A DNA stretch of 64,000 bases, taken from positions 15,224,607 to 15,288,606 of the forward strand of contig NC_079414.1 of the NCBI RefSeq assembly GCF_026213295.1, in the 5' to 3' direction. Below, one piece after another: positions 1 to 12,307 of this stretch. Source of the DNA: Gadus chalcogrammus. Lineage: Eukaryota; Chordata; Actinopteri; Gadiformes; Gadidae. The position numbers were made by a program, and so were the translations under genes. The notes beneath the pieces were generated by a model, which worked only from the letters and a program-made list of their open reading frames with translations, searched no databases and was not told the DNA's origin. The number at the start of each line of letters is the position of its first letter. Positions within the stretch are counted from its first letter, which is position 1.

Positions 1-524
1 GAAGAGGTTTGAGGAGCAACGCGCTGGCTGCTTACCCCCCACCCAGTGTGCTCATCATGAGCGGGGGAAAGTATCGGCTGTTGATGTTTGTGTTGTTCTT
101 ACCACAGGAGACAAGTTACGCTAGTTACAATAGCAACTGTTTGCTGCATACGTTACAAACATGAATTAACCAGAAATACCAACCTGCCAATTGTTCTTTA
201 AAGCTAGACCAATTTATTTGAGAAGTGGCTTTTGTCACAATGGTTGAAATTCCCTTCTGGACAGCCATCAATAAAATCAAGTGCTCTGACACAAAAATGA
301 AAGTAATCCAGTATCTGTGGCTTTCGCAGGCCTGTTATACGCCCGAACAATCTCCTAATAGGCCCAAATTAAATTGTGGGAAGCTCTTCCTGTCTGTCTG
401 CCTAGCTACCGGGCCACCTGCTTGCACTCTGGCTTTGCACTCATTGAGCATGACTTTCCACAAGGCTAGGCAGATTTGAAGCTAAAAATAATGAATTACA
501 AGCAACCCTGTCTGACCCCATAAG
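1..524. other. intron of tbc1d9 (5' part of gene outside window)
   Basis: No coding exon is recognisable here. The following exon at 525 begins with the second base set of a split codon and continues a GRAM-domain protein, so this stretch must be intronic sequence of tbc1d9. Short open frames in it have no family resemblance. Confidence 0.6.
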
Positions 525-3500
525 GGACTTGGATGCCAGAGCCAAGAGCGAGCGCTACCGTGCATTGTTTCGCCTGCCGAAGGATGAGAAGCTGGACGGA
601 CACACGGACTGCACTCTCTGGACGCCCTTCAACAAGAGACACATCCTGGGCCAGATGTTCGTCTCCACCAACTACATCTGCTTCAACGGCAAGGAGGAGA
701 CTGTGTGCAGCCTCATCATTCCCCTTCGTGAGGTGGGATGTTTGTTATGTTTCTCTCCTGTGGTTGATGATCCATTTACCCTCCACATAAACTGTCGAAA
801 AAACTGTGTTAGTGTTAGTGTGGTGGATTAGTAATAAGACTGATGTAATGCAATGCCTTTTTAAACCTTCAAACCTTTTCAACCTATTTCACAAACTATC
901 TAAAGTAGACATGGACATTGGTGGCCAGCCTAAGTTTGTCTGGGCATTCACATGAAAGAAGGCAGTTAAAATAGTATTTTGAAATGTCTGGTGAACTGGG
1001 TGTTTTAACCCCTACGGTAGTAGTAAAATACGGCTTAAGATCGGGGTGTGGCTGTGCGTCTGCAGGTGACCATTGTGGAGAAGGCGGACAGCTCCAACGT
1101 TCTGCCCAGCCCGCTGTCCATCAGCACCAAGAACCGCATGACCTTCCTGTTCGCCAACCTCAAGGACCGGGACTTCCTGGTCCAGAGGATCTCGGACTTC
1201 CTGCAGCAGACCACGTCCAAGATCTACCTGGAACGGGAGCCCACCGGAAGCCTGACCAGCTCCGACGACGAGGTACCGCTTCGTGACGCCGTCACCGCAT
1301 GACCGCTCTTTGGATTTGATCCATAGGTACTGCTGGGGTGCAGTTCAGTTGTTGTTGGAAAAACGAGAATCTTGAACCACCGGGTCGGGCCGTGCGCTTT
1401 TCATTGGGTCAATAGTATGTTGGACTGAGAAGGGGAAAAAGTGCACACATAGAAACCTATTTCAGAAATATACTTGCTTCTCTCACTCAGACATGGTTAT
1501 GGGAATGTATTTTTTAATTCTGTTCCCCGTAGTCTTGAAAAACCAAGAATGGAAGGATCACAAAGTGTTTGTATTGCAAGGTAAGCGAACAAGATAACCT
1601 CCAAGGGGTCGGCTCAAGCTTCCACCCCCCTCTTCCTCCAGGTGAGCTCCCAGCTGGGGTCTCTGCTGTCCTGCAGCCCCCCGCGCAGCAGCCTGGGCTC
1701 AGACGGCGAGCGGCAGTTCAACCTCAACGACAGCAGCGTGCCCACTGCCACGCAGGCCCTCATGACCATGTACCGCCGGCGCTCCCCCGAGGAGTTCAAC
1801 CCCAAGCTGGTAGGTCCACCTCTCCCCCCCCCCCCCCCCGCGTCGAACTCTCTCCCTATGACACCTGCCTTCCTACGAACACTTGCTTTCCTCCAAAATC
1901 ACGCATGCCTTGGGACACGGGCTTCCTGCAGACACACGTCGACATGAGTCTGTGGGATTCATTCGATGGCAGCCCTTGACACAGCGCTTTATTTCCATTT
2001 TACTCTATATTTACTTTATTTCACACATCAGCTTCATAGACTTCACAACTCAAAGTCCTACAACGGTCGTTTCCCTATAAACAGGAAGTTCACCATCTAT
2101 ACACATTTGCCTACGAATGAAAACGCACGCAAGCTTACCAACGAATGAAATGAAAATCAGATTCTTATATTCTAATGGTTGGGTACATAAATATAAAGTG
2201 TTAACACTTTCCTGGTGCTAGTGTGCAGGCTCTGGTTGGGCTCCAGAGTTGGCTTACACAGAAACGGCCAGAGGCTCCAGTTCTGAAGCTGGTTGTACTG
2301 CATTCCAGTACATGTGTCAATAATGAGTCCCATCTATATGAAAGGATTGCGTTGACACGTTGCAGCGGATTATATTTGCTAGCTGTTCAATGCACCACAC
2401 TCCATATAAACGGAAAACACAAACGCCTAAATATTTTTTTATCACTCCCCACCTCTCCACTCTGACAGCCAGTGTGTGGGGAGCACTCTGTCACAGACTG
2501 GCAGCTGTGCATGTGTCATACCCCCCTCCACCCCTCTCCCCACACACACATACACGCACGCACACGCGCATACACCTACTCAATATGTACAGTGCTTTAG
2601 GTATCTTGAAAAGCGCTAAATAAATGCGATCAATCTTCTTGCAATTTGCTGACAGCCGGATGCAGACACAGGAGAGCGTAGTGAAGGGGGTAAGGTACAG
2701 CGACAGGGCCAGCTGTGGGTAATATGTCCCCAATGTTTCAATGAAGTGGGATATAAATATATTTTTATATATTTTGAATAAATGGTGGGAAAGTAATTAC
2801 GCTGAGCATGCTGAATCTGGGACTGACACAGATTTATTTTAATAGGGTACTGAATTCCTGGCTATGCCACTGCTTACAGGAGAGACTGAGAACGGAACCC
2901 ATCAGGTTTCATAAAGCACCAGCGGAACAGAATGCAGCAACTATAGGAATTGAAGAAGTACACTCTCGGTCTACACCGAGAGTGTACTCTCGGTCTACAC
3001 CGAGAGTGTACTCCTCAGAATCAGCAAACAAGTTTAGTTTTATCAAGATTTTCATCCTGTGTGTTAGAAAAGTCTGAAAATGTAACTTGCAATGTGATAT
3101 TGATTAAGCCTTTACATTTCCTTATTCAGCCATCTGTCAGATACTTTCATTCAAGGTGACTTACAGCTGAAGCTGACGACGATCAAATCAACAACCGCGT
3201 CTGAAACTCAAATTTTAATTGTGGTATTGTTTCTCTCATCTTCCTTTTTGTTAGGCTAAGGAGTTCCTGAAGGAGCAGGCGTGGAAGAACCACCTGACGG
3301 AGTACGGCCAGGGCGTGTGCATGTACCGCACGGAGAAGACCAAGGACCTGGTGCTGCAGGGCATCCCGGAGAACATGAGAGGGGAGCTCTGGCTGCTCTT
3401 CTCCGGTGAGCCAACAACCTGCTGTGCCTCGAGAGATAAACACCTACTCTCTCTGTGTGCGTCACACTGTGTGTGCGTCTGTGCGTGCGTCACACACAGA

Positions 3501-6500
3501 AAAATATTGAAGTGAAAATGTCTTCCACATGATATGAGATTACTTGTACAACAATCATGTGACTACACTGTATTCTACTCTATACTGTCTTCAGAAGCAA
3601 CAGTATATACATGTAGTAGATATAGATGGACAGTCACATGATCATCTATATGCTGTCTTCAGAAGCAACAGTATATACAGGTAGATATAACTGGATAGTC
3701 ACATGATCATCTATATGCTATCTTCAGAAGCGACCGACAGTGATCTTTTATCGGGTTGTATGAGCTGCAATAATGGACACAACCTGTATGGCTATCCAGA
3801 CATGTCCATCAAGGGCCTCTTCCTTGGGGTCTGTGCTGAGCAAGTGATTAGGTACAATGGAGTGACCCGGTCAAAGTTCATGGGAAGTAGCATAAATATT
3901 TGTCTTCAGCTTCTGTCAATTACAAAGGGTGGTGGGACAGGTCTATTGTATTTTAAACTAAACAAATCCATCCAGGAATTCTCAATGAGGGTAAAGGTAT
4001 ATAGATGCCTATCCTATCCCCTATTGTCCATTTCTTTTTGCTTTATTTACCTTTTCAAGGAAAGGGGAAATGACCCTATAAAATATGGGCAAAGGAGAAC
4101 CTTGTATGACCAAGGGTTAATAAAAGCTGAAGGCGGGTTTATTCCACATGAGGAGAGCAGTGGTATAAGCAGCTCCCCCCTCTACTGACCTACTTATGTG
4201 CAACTCTGCTGCTGTTGTTGAGCTACAGAGTTTCCCTTGCTCACTCGCAGCATGGACTATATTTACAGATGTTCTACAATAATAAGAGTCATCGGATGTC
4301 TGCTATATGGCAACATATCTTAAAATAAACTATTGAAACCAGTTACACCAGTATCTGTCTGGGACATTCGCACCTATTTAAAGTGATGTGTCCCATTTTA
4401 GTTTGGCTGTTAAATAGATCAATTTTAGATGTCATTTTTGTGATATGTGTGGCAGTTGAAGTTTTTGCAACCTAGGGGACCACATATGCACCACAAAGTC
4501 ACATCAATTTAAATCTCCCCTACTTGTATTCAATGATACTCAACCCTGATTTAATTCAGAGTAACTACATGCTAACCTTCACAAACTAACAAAAAATATG
4601 ACCAAATAGCATTGTAAATAAATATTTCAAATTGAACTCAGATGAATATTGAACTCAAATGAACCAACAATATGATAACAGAGATTTACAAATGCCACTC
4701 TGGCCGAGATTCTCAAACCAAACACATATTCTCAACGCCATTGTTTTCTTAAAAGGGGCGATCAACGAGATGGTGACCCACCCAGGGTACTACGAGGACC
4801 TGGTAGAGAAGTCAATGGGCCAGTACAACCTGGCCACAGAGGAGATCGAGAGGGACCTGCATCGATCGCTGCCCGAACACCCAGCCTTCCAGAACGAGAT
4901 GGGCATCGCTGCCCTGCGCAGAGTCCTCACCGCCTATGCCTTCAGAAACCCCAACATAGGATACTGCCAGGTAAAGTCTAGACCAACATAGGAAACTGTC
5001 AGGTAAAGACCAACATAGGATACTGCCATGTAAAGTCCAGACCAACATAGGATACTGTCAGGTAAAGTCCAGACCAAAATAGGATACTGTCAGGTAAAGT
5101 CCAGACCAACATAGGATACTGTCAGGTAAAGACCAACATAGGATACTGCCATGTAAAGTCTAAATCAACATAGGATACTGTCAGGTAAAGTCCAGACCAA
5201 CATAGGATACTGTCAGGTAAAGACCGACATAGGATACAGCCATGTAAAGTCCAGACCAACATAGGATACTGTCAGGTAAAGGCTTGATCAACATAGGATA
5301 CTGTCAGGTAAAGACCAATATAGGATACTGCCAGGTTAAGTCCAGACCAACATAGGATACTGTCAGGTAAAGATCAATATAGGATGCTGCCAGGTTAAGT
5401 CCAGACCAACATAGGATACAGCTAGGTAATGGTGTGTTTTAGTATTCTCTGCGAACCGACTCGGATCTCGGATCTGACGCCCCGCCCACACTTCAAGCGT
5501 TTTATTATGTTTCGCTCGGTCTTGGAGGAAAACATTCGACGCCACCCCGAAAGCTGTTGTCGCGGTAGCATTGGCAGAGTACCAGGCGCTCCAAAATAAG
5601 TAGGCTATAGGCCATAGGCAGAGATACGGACACAGTGAGATTTTGCAGCAATACGAGTGATTGAAATTGCCATTTAAACAACCTAAGTGGTCCAAGCACA
5701 ATGAAAACAGTTAATACTTCAAGCCACACTGGGCGCAGCCATCTTGAATTCTGTCTCGGTATTTTGCTCGGCCACCACTGAGTTCAACCGAGATGGCGAG
5801 TTCGCCGTCCGAGGAAAAGGGGCGTGTTCGTGCGTGTCACTAGGCAACGTCCTCGGACCTCCGAGACGGATTGATAATGAAACGCAGCATAAGGTCTAGA
5901 CCAACTAAGGATACTGTCAGGTAAAGTCTAGACCAACATAGGATACTGTCAGGTAATGTCTAGACCAACCTAGGACACTGGCAGGTAAAAATAGACTGAT
6001 AGATGCTCATATCTGAAAGGCAAGTACATGTCATTTAGAATCTGAAGGATTCTAGTCTTCAGAGTGCATTGCTGTGGTCATATACAAAGTTTTATCTTTA
6101 GAGGGCAGGTTTGGTTGAGCAGTACACTAACTTGGAGGGTTATAGACGATGGAAAGCGTCTTTTAACAAGACTTCAGTGTACATAAACAATGTCAATGCA
6201 AAGGGTGACATTTTTGATATGGGATGATTACTGACTTTTTGATGTATAAAACAGTGTGTATACTATAAACTAGCAACAACCCCATTCGATATGAAGTGTT
6301 ATGATGAACAAACTATGATACCTCTCCCAAGTGCTGTCAGTTAGGAAGTAGGAACTTTGCAAGTCGGAAATCTCCCTTGTTTCCTACAATATACGTGTTA
6401 ATAGTGTTGGTCCTGCTGGCCTTTGATCTAATCTTCTCCCCACAACAACCACCCCCATCGCAGGCTATGAACATCGTGACATCGGTGCTGCTGCTCTATG

Positions 6501-9500
6501 CCAAAGAAGAGGAGGCCTTCTGGCTGCTAGTGGCTCTGTGTGAGAGGATGCTGCCTGACTACTACAACACCAGGGTCGTGGGTGAGTAATTCACACTCTG
6601 CGTCTGCGCTATCTAATCATCATGTACATTTAGATTTACATTAGGGCATTTAGCAGACGCTTTTATCCAAAGCGACTTACAATAAGTACATTTGTCATAA
6701 GAAGTGAAACAATATATCGCTGTCAGTACAGTAAAGATGTTCATAGAACCAAGTGCAAGTACTAACATTCGCTAGGCCAACCCATTCCCCGTGTACAGCA
6801 ATGATAGCAGCCTCTGCAGATGCTACACAATTAAGTACTATAAATAAGTGCAATGTAGATTAAGTGCCAGGACGTACAACATACAATGGTGGCCGGAAGG
6901 GGCTGGGTAGCTATGCAGAGTCGAGGTGAACTCTGAACAGGTGAGTTTTGAGTCTTTTGTAGTACTTAGAAGTGGAAGCTTTGCTAATGTGCCTTGCTAA
7001 CGTGTCTTGGTAATGCACTACAGTGGATGTGTTGGCAAATGCAGCACAGCTCACATGCCCGGCTATATACCCCATGCCTTACTTGGCTATCACGCCTTGC
7101 TTACACGTAACAGCAAGCTAGAGCTAAAAAAAAACTGGTGCCAGTCCAGCATCGGCCCGTCCCATTTGCTACATTTGAAAAAATACATTTTCTTTGAAAT
7201 GCTTGAATGCAATGTTTGTATGAACTCACAGACCCCGGGTTCAGGCAGAGAATCAAACCTAGCTAGCACGCCTGGCTGAATGCTCCTTGCTAATGCGGTG
7301 GCTAACCCGATAACTAATACCTATGATCAAAATCTTTGCGTTTGTCTCATCTCCTCATGTTCCACGGCCTTCTGTTCCTCGTTCATAGGAGCGCTGGTGG
7401 ACCAGGGGGTGTTTGAGGAGCTTGCCCGGGAGTACGTGCCCCAGCTGTACGACTGCATGCAGGACCTGGGCGTCATCTCCACCATCTCCCTGTCCTGGTT
7501 CCTCACGCTCTTCCTTTCCGTCATGCCCTTCGAGAGCGCCGTGGTGGTGGTGGACTGCTTCTTCTATGAGGGCATCAAGGTCATCTTCCAGCTCGCGCTG
7601 TCGGTGCTGCACGCCAACATCCACCAGCTGCTGGAGTGCAAGGACGACGGCGAGGCCATGACCGTGCTGGGCAGGTGAGGAGGACGCCCTCTTGTTATGA
7701 AGACCCCATGTTAGAGCTCCAATAGAGACGACTGTGTTGTTTAAATGCAGAACTTAAAGAGGTTCCCCTAGCCAAGCTATATCTCTGAGTTTGCCGCCAT
7801 CTAAAGGTTTAAAATGGCTTAGACCCAACAAAGGATCAATGTTTTTTTCTGTTCACATCTAAGGATGTGGTTTAAAAAATGGTTGTTATCATTCAAATGT
7901 TTTATTTCCACGAAATTGGAATCATAGTTCTTGTTTTAAAGTCCTCCGTAGTGAAGATGTTTTTAATAATCTGGGCAACACTTTATGTTTCTGTTTGGAA
8001 GACTTCCTTAGTAAAGATGTTTTTGCATTGTCAACTGATCCTGGCAACACTTAATAGTTCTACCAAAGTGAGTGGGGTAACAAGACTATTTCATATCCAT
8101 CTTCAGGTACTTGGACAGTGTGACCAACAAGGACAGCACCCTCCCACCCATCCCCCACCTCCACTCCCTCCTCACAGACAATGGTGAACCACACCCGGAG
8201 GTGGACATCTTCAAGCTGGTCCGCAGCTCCTACGAGGTCCGTACCTTTTGTTTGATCTTGGTTAACCCCCATAAACAGATAATCCAGTGTCTGGCAGCCA
8301 TTTTGAACACACTTTTTGTTCACAAGCACGATAAATGTATAGTAATTAAGAGGAAATGGCCTTCAATCTGTTCTTGCCATCATGTTTGTATTGTAATTTT
8401 TGCATAGATTTATTGTTCCTTCCACATTAATGTTGTCCCTTCAACAATGATAATGATTGTTACTTGGTTTCCATTTATTTGTGTTCATTAATGTCTGATT
8501 TGGGGTCCAAATACATGTATTTGTCATTCATATTGACCACAATTTTGGCTCAAAACAAATGAACAACAATGAACTACCACATTAAATACCTTTTCCTCTG
8601 TTTATTGTCTTTGTAGAAGTTTGGCTCTATCCGTGCAGATGTGATTGAGCAGATGCGTTTCAAACAGAGACTGAGAGTCATCCAGACTATTGAGGACACA
8701 ACCAAGCGTAACGTGGTACGTAGCAGCATTATATTAATGCTTATTAATATAGATTAGAAAAGATCTTTGGAAGGAAGATTTAAGCAAATGTTGCCGAGCA
8801 ATGCCACATAAACTGCAACAACAATTAGCTGTATTCCTTTTTCTTTTTTTTTGTCAATGCAATACTTTTTGGCCGTGTTTCAGGTCCGTACTATTGTGAC
8901 GGAGACTCCCTTCGGTATTGATGAACTGGAGGAGCTTTTTGTGTTGTTCAAGGTGAGTGACTGGCACATCATTTTCATAGGGCATACTTTGCTTCACTGC
9001 CATTTCCAACAACTGACACGTTGTCATGGTAACACCCTAGAATGGTTTACATGTCAAAGCAGATTTTGTTTGCTTTGGCCGCTAAGCCTGTTCTAAACAT
9101 GCGCTAACACAAACTGAGATAACAGGAGCGGAGCTAACAACAGAAGTATGAAGCCATTTACCCCTTTATCCTTAACGAATATAAAACGATTCGGTTTTGG
9201 TACACTTACTGTATATAAGGGTATCGTATATTGTACCTTTTTTAGATATTTATATACTCAGTCTCAATGTGATGTATTTCAACTGCCATTCCCTTCAAGT
9301 TGCATTTAAGACAGGCAGGCTAGGTCTTCCTTCACTCTTCATAGGATATTAACATCAACTGCCATTTTTCTGTATCTAGTTTTTAATTGGCCCCCTTCCC
9401 TCTGCCTCGTTAGACGGAGCACCTGACCAGCTGCTACTGGGGAGGGGGCACCAACCTGTCGGAGCGCCACGACCCCAGCCTGCCCTACCTGGAGCAGTAC

Positions 9501-12307
9501 CGCATCAACGTGGAGCAGTTCAGGGGCCTCTTCGTGCTGCTCTTCCCCTGGGCCAACGAGGCCCACTCTGACCCCCTGGCCGCACGATTCTTCCGCCTGC
9601 TCGACCACAACGGAGACGCACTCATTAACTTCCGCGAGTTCATCAGCGGCCTGAGTAAGTGTGTGTGTGTGTGTGTGCGTGTTAAGGTGTATGTTTTGTG
9701 TTTTAGGACATAGATTAGAAAATAGAACAAGTCTAATTATTTCTGCAGTGATGATCCAGGTTTGATACTAGTTATGCTGGTTTGAGGCACCTATGCTAGG
9801 TTAAGCCACCATAACACATCGGTTTTAGAGCCCTGGGTGAGTTCACCAAATCAAGCGGTTGGTGTTTTGTGTTGGTAGGTGTTCTGTGCTATGGGGACCT
9901 GACAGATAAACTGAAGATTCTGTATAAGATGCACGTTTTACCTGGTGAGTAATTACTGTACATCCCCAATGTCCACAAAACCTAACCGTAATAATAATAA
10001 TGATAATAATAATAATAATAAAGGACATTTATATATCGATTAATATGGTACTCTAAGATGCTTTACGCCGTAGACAACCTTACTGACTTCTTTGAATTGA
10101 AAGTTTCAAAACGGCTTGTAAAGGCTAATCACACTCACACCTGATGGTATAATATGTCCCCTTTAACAAAAATAGTTTTCCAATGTAACTCACATTATGT
10201 AGAGGAGACGTCGCTTATGGGGTTGAATATCATAGGGAGCCGTACGGAGACGCTCACACAATGCTATTGGTTTCCCGCAGATGTCAGCACTGACGAACCA
10301 GACTCTGCTTTTGAAGCCACCCAATACTTCTTTGAAGACATCACCCCAGAGACATCAATGGGTAAGTGGCAGGATTACAGCTTCTGTGCAGGATAACCAG
10401 GTTTACATTTACTTTACTCTTGATTCTCAGTGGCCTTATTGCTGACAGTTTGTTTTGTGAGATAAAGAACAATTCAACCATTAGGACTAAACTGACACCA
10501 CTTTAGTGAAGTTTTTCACAATATATTATAGAAACTTGGAGGCCACCAAGATGGCCTGAAACAAACCGGTGACTCCGGTGTTTGAAAATGTCCATGCTAT
10601 TTCTTGGGGAATATTCATCTTGAATGTCTACCACGTTCCTCCCAGGTAACGACCGCAAGGGCAAGGATGATGGCTTTGTCAGAGTTACGTTCAAGACTGA
10701 AAAGGGTAACATAGTCAAGTGACAAAAAATGACCTTGAACAAAAAAAATGCATTTTCAAACATAGAAGATATTTTTAAAATGAGGAAATACTTTGTATTC
10801 TGAATACAAAAATTGTATTTCTGAAAAGTACTGTATGAGTATGAAATACTCATACAATATACATTATCTCATTGCAATTGTCATTACCGGTAGAATGTAA
10901 TATCTTGTGTTGCTCTCAACTACAGTGAAGAAACTGCAGACGTCAGATTATCGCCATTATCTGAAGATATGGAACCAGGATTCCAAATCCAATCCAGAAT
11001 CCACAAAAAACCTACCCAAACTGAACCAGGTGAGCACCTTTCATCCTCTCAATACCAGTCGGTATAGTGTTGCTATTGACCTATATATAATACTGTAGGG
11101 TTTTCCTATTGCATACTGCCTGTGACCCACCTCGGCGAGTCACGGCATCTTTGGCCCCATGACCCAGCTTATACAAAGTGCAGTTGATACCTTCTCATTA
11201 ACATGTCAAAAACTAGAGAGAACGAACATTTCTCTATGCATATTGCTCCTTGTTACAGTACTGGCGTTTGAGTCTTCGAACAAATTCAAAGTGAAAAAAA
11301 GGAAAACGTTTGAATAAGAATGTTGGCCAATGGCCACGCTGATCTCCAGTCTGCAGAGCCATGCTGACTCGGTGTATTCCCCTGTCCTCCAGGGCCAGTT
11401 CATTGAGCTGTGCAAGACGCTGTACAGCATGTTTAGCGAGGACCTGGCGGAGCAGGAGCTGTACCACGCCACGGCCACCGTCACAAGCCTGCTGCTGGAG
11501 ATGGGCGAGGTGGGCAAGATGTTCTGCTGCCCCGGACCCCGGAGCCAGGACCACGAGGACCGGGACCGGGACCGGGAGGGCTGTCCACCGCCAGACCGCC
11601 CCACAGCGGATTGTTCCGCGCGCTCCCAGGAGCCCGCGGAGCCTGGGGCTTTCCAACAGACACGCCTGAACGAGACTTTGTTCACCGCCGACGCCGATTC
11701 GGACGAGAGCAAGACGAGCACGGAGAACAGGGACGGTGAAGAAGAAGAAGTAGAACAGACGGCGCCGCTGCAGGACGTGAGGCTGGAGGAGGACCAGTCG
11801 TCGCCCAAAGAGGCGGGCACGCTGTCGTCGGCGGCGGCCATGTTGACGTCGGACGACGAGACGAAGGACGACACGTCCGTCTCCTCCTACTCGGTGCTCA
11901 GTGCCGGCTCCCACGAGCTGGACGACAACAAGCTGCAGTGCGAGGACATCGCCGACGACACTGTGCTGGTGCGTAGCCACGGCAACCACCAGGACGATGA
12001 CGACGACGACTCCGGAGGGGACGGAGGAGGAGGAGGAGGAGGAGGAGGCGGCAACGCGGATCGGCGTGGCGACGACGGCGGGGAGCGTGGCGACAGAGGA
12101 AGCCTTCCCCACAGCACCAGCATTGACAAGGACTGGTCCATCACCTTCGAGCAGTTCCTGGCCTCGGTGCTCACGGAGCACGCGCTGGTCCAGTACTTTG
12201 AGAAGCCCGTGGACATGCTGGCGAGGATCACTAACGCCAAGAACATGCGGAAAGTGGGGCGCACCTCACTGTCGTTCAGTGACTATGAGATCTCCCTCTC
12301 GGGCTGA
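525..12307 (+). CDS. tbc1d9: TBC1 domain family member 9 (Rab GTPase-activating protein), 3' part, 16 exons
   Basis: Exons read from splice sites and frame: 525-732, 1066-1272, 1642-1809, 3255-3405, 4756-4970, 6464-6581, 7389-7674, 8107-8236, 8617-8715, 8884-8952, 9414-9654, 9879-9944, 10281-10361, 10646-10705, 10926-11029, 11393-12307 (stop TGA 12305-12307). All introns are GT-AG and the phases join without a break, giving about 1038 residues; the N-terminal part (first GRAM domain) lies before the window. The first two exons encode the second GRAM domain. Exons 4-7 hold the TBC domain, with the arginine finger in IERDLHR and the glutamine finger in GYCQ, so Rab-GAP catalysis should be intact. 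The exon at 9414 has a canonical EF-hand loop ([12 protein letters not shown]). The last exon encodes a conserved C-terminal region plus a low-complexity acidic/glycine insert (about 11990-12100). Family knowledge: TBC1D9 members stimulate GTP hydrolysis on Rab proteins on endomembranes. The close match to TBC1D9 motifs and the ucp1 neighbour favour tbc1d9 over tbc1d9b. Confidence 0.95.
2959..3012. repeat. tandemly duplicated perfect hairpin in a tbc1d9 intron
   Basis: TACACTCTCGGT at 2959-2970, loop CTAC, then ACCGAGAGTGTA at 2975-2986 forms a perfect 12-bp stem. The same palindrome is repeated immediately (about 2985-3010) with a stem of at least 9 bp. The unit is about 26 bp, present twice. 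Confidence 0.85.
3578..3735. repeat. about 65-bp tandem repeat, 2.4 copies
   Basis: Units at about 3578-3643, 3644-3708 and a partial unit 3709-3735 share CTTCAGAAGCAACAGTATAT and AGTCACATGATC blocks with few differences. It lies in the tbc1d9 intron between the exons ending at 3405 and starting at 4756. Confidence 0.8.
4951..5429 (+). repeat. minisatellite derived from exon end plus 5' splice site of tbc1d9
   Basis: The tbc1d9 exon 4756-4970 ends with CCAACATAGGATACTGCCAG and the donor GTAAAGTCTAGA. This exon/intron boundary is repeated about 15 more times as units of roughly 27 and 32 bp (CCAACATAGGATACTGTCAG followed by GTAAAG and CCAGA or TCTAGA). Many units keep the full donor consensus CAG|GTAAAG; others are changed to CATGTAAAG or CAGGTTAAG. 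Units of two lengths alternate, suggesting higher-order amplification. Three further units lie at about 5893-5990, beyond an inserted MITE. Confidence 0.92.
5430..5889. mobile_element. MITE with TAA target duplication inserted in the splice-site minisatellite
   Basis: A 460-bp non-repeat block interrupts the array. It is flanked by TAA (5427-5429 and 5890-5892). Its ends are imperfect inverted repeats: TGGTGTGTTTTAGTATT on the left against TGCTGCGTTTCATTATC read inward from the right, followed by CTCGGA-rich motifs near both ends. A 3-bp TAA duplication fits the PIF/Harbinger superfamily. No transposase is encoded. Confidence 0.65.
5893..5990 (+). repeat. distal units of the tbc1d9 splice-site minisatellite
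   Basis: Three more units (CAGGTAAAGTCTAGACC, CAGGTAATGTCTAGACC, CAGGTAAAAATAG) continue the array of 4951-5429 after the MITE, showing that the MITE inserted after the array had formed. Confidence 0.85.
6632..6960 (-). mobile_element. L2-like LINE 3' end, 5'-truncated
   Basis: On the + strand it begins with ACATTAGGGCATTTAGCAGA and CGCTTTTATCCAAAGCGACT, the reverse complement of the common teleost LINE/SINE tail. The body matches the copy at 63055-63500 for about 330 bp, including TCGAGGTGAACTCTGAACAG. Only 3' UTR-like sequence is present. Confidence 0.7.

Noticed and set aside
3703..4188. 161-codon open frame in a tbc1d9 intron
   Set aside because: It starts inside a tandem repeat, resembles no family, and lies between well-defined exons of tbc1d9.
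11206..12264. Large antisense open frames (315 and 222 codons) over the last tbc1d9 exon
   Set aside because: GC-rich third positions of the real + strand exon create antisense shadows; they match no family and have no splice or start context.
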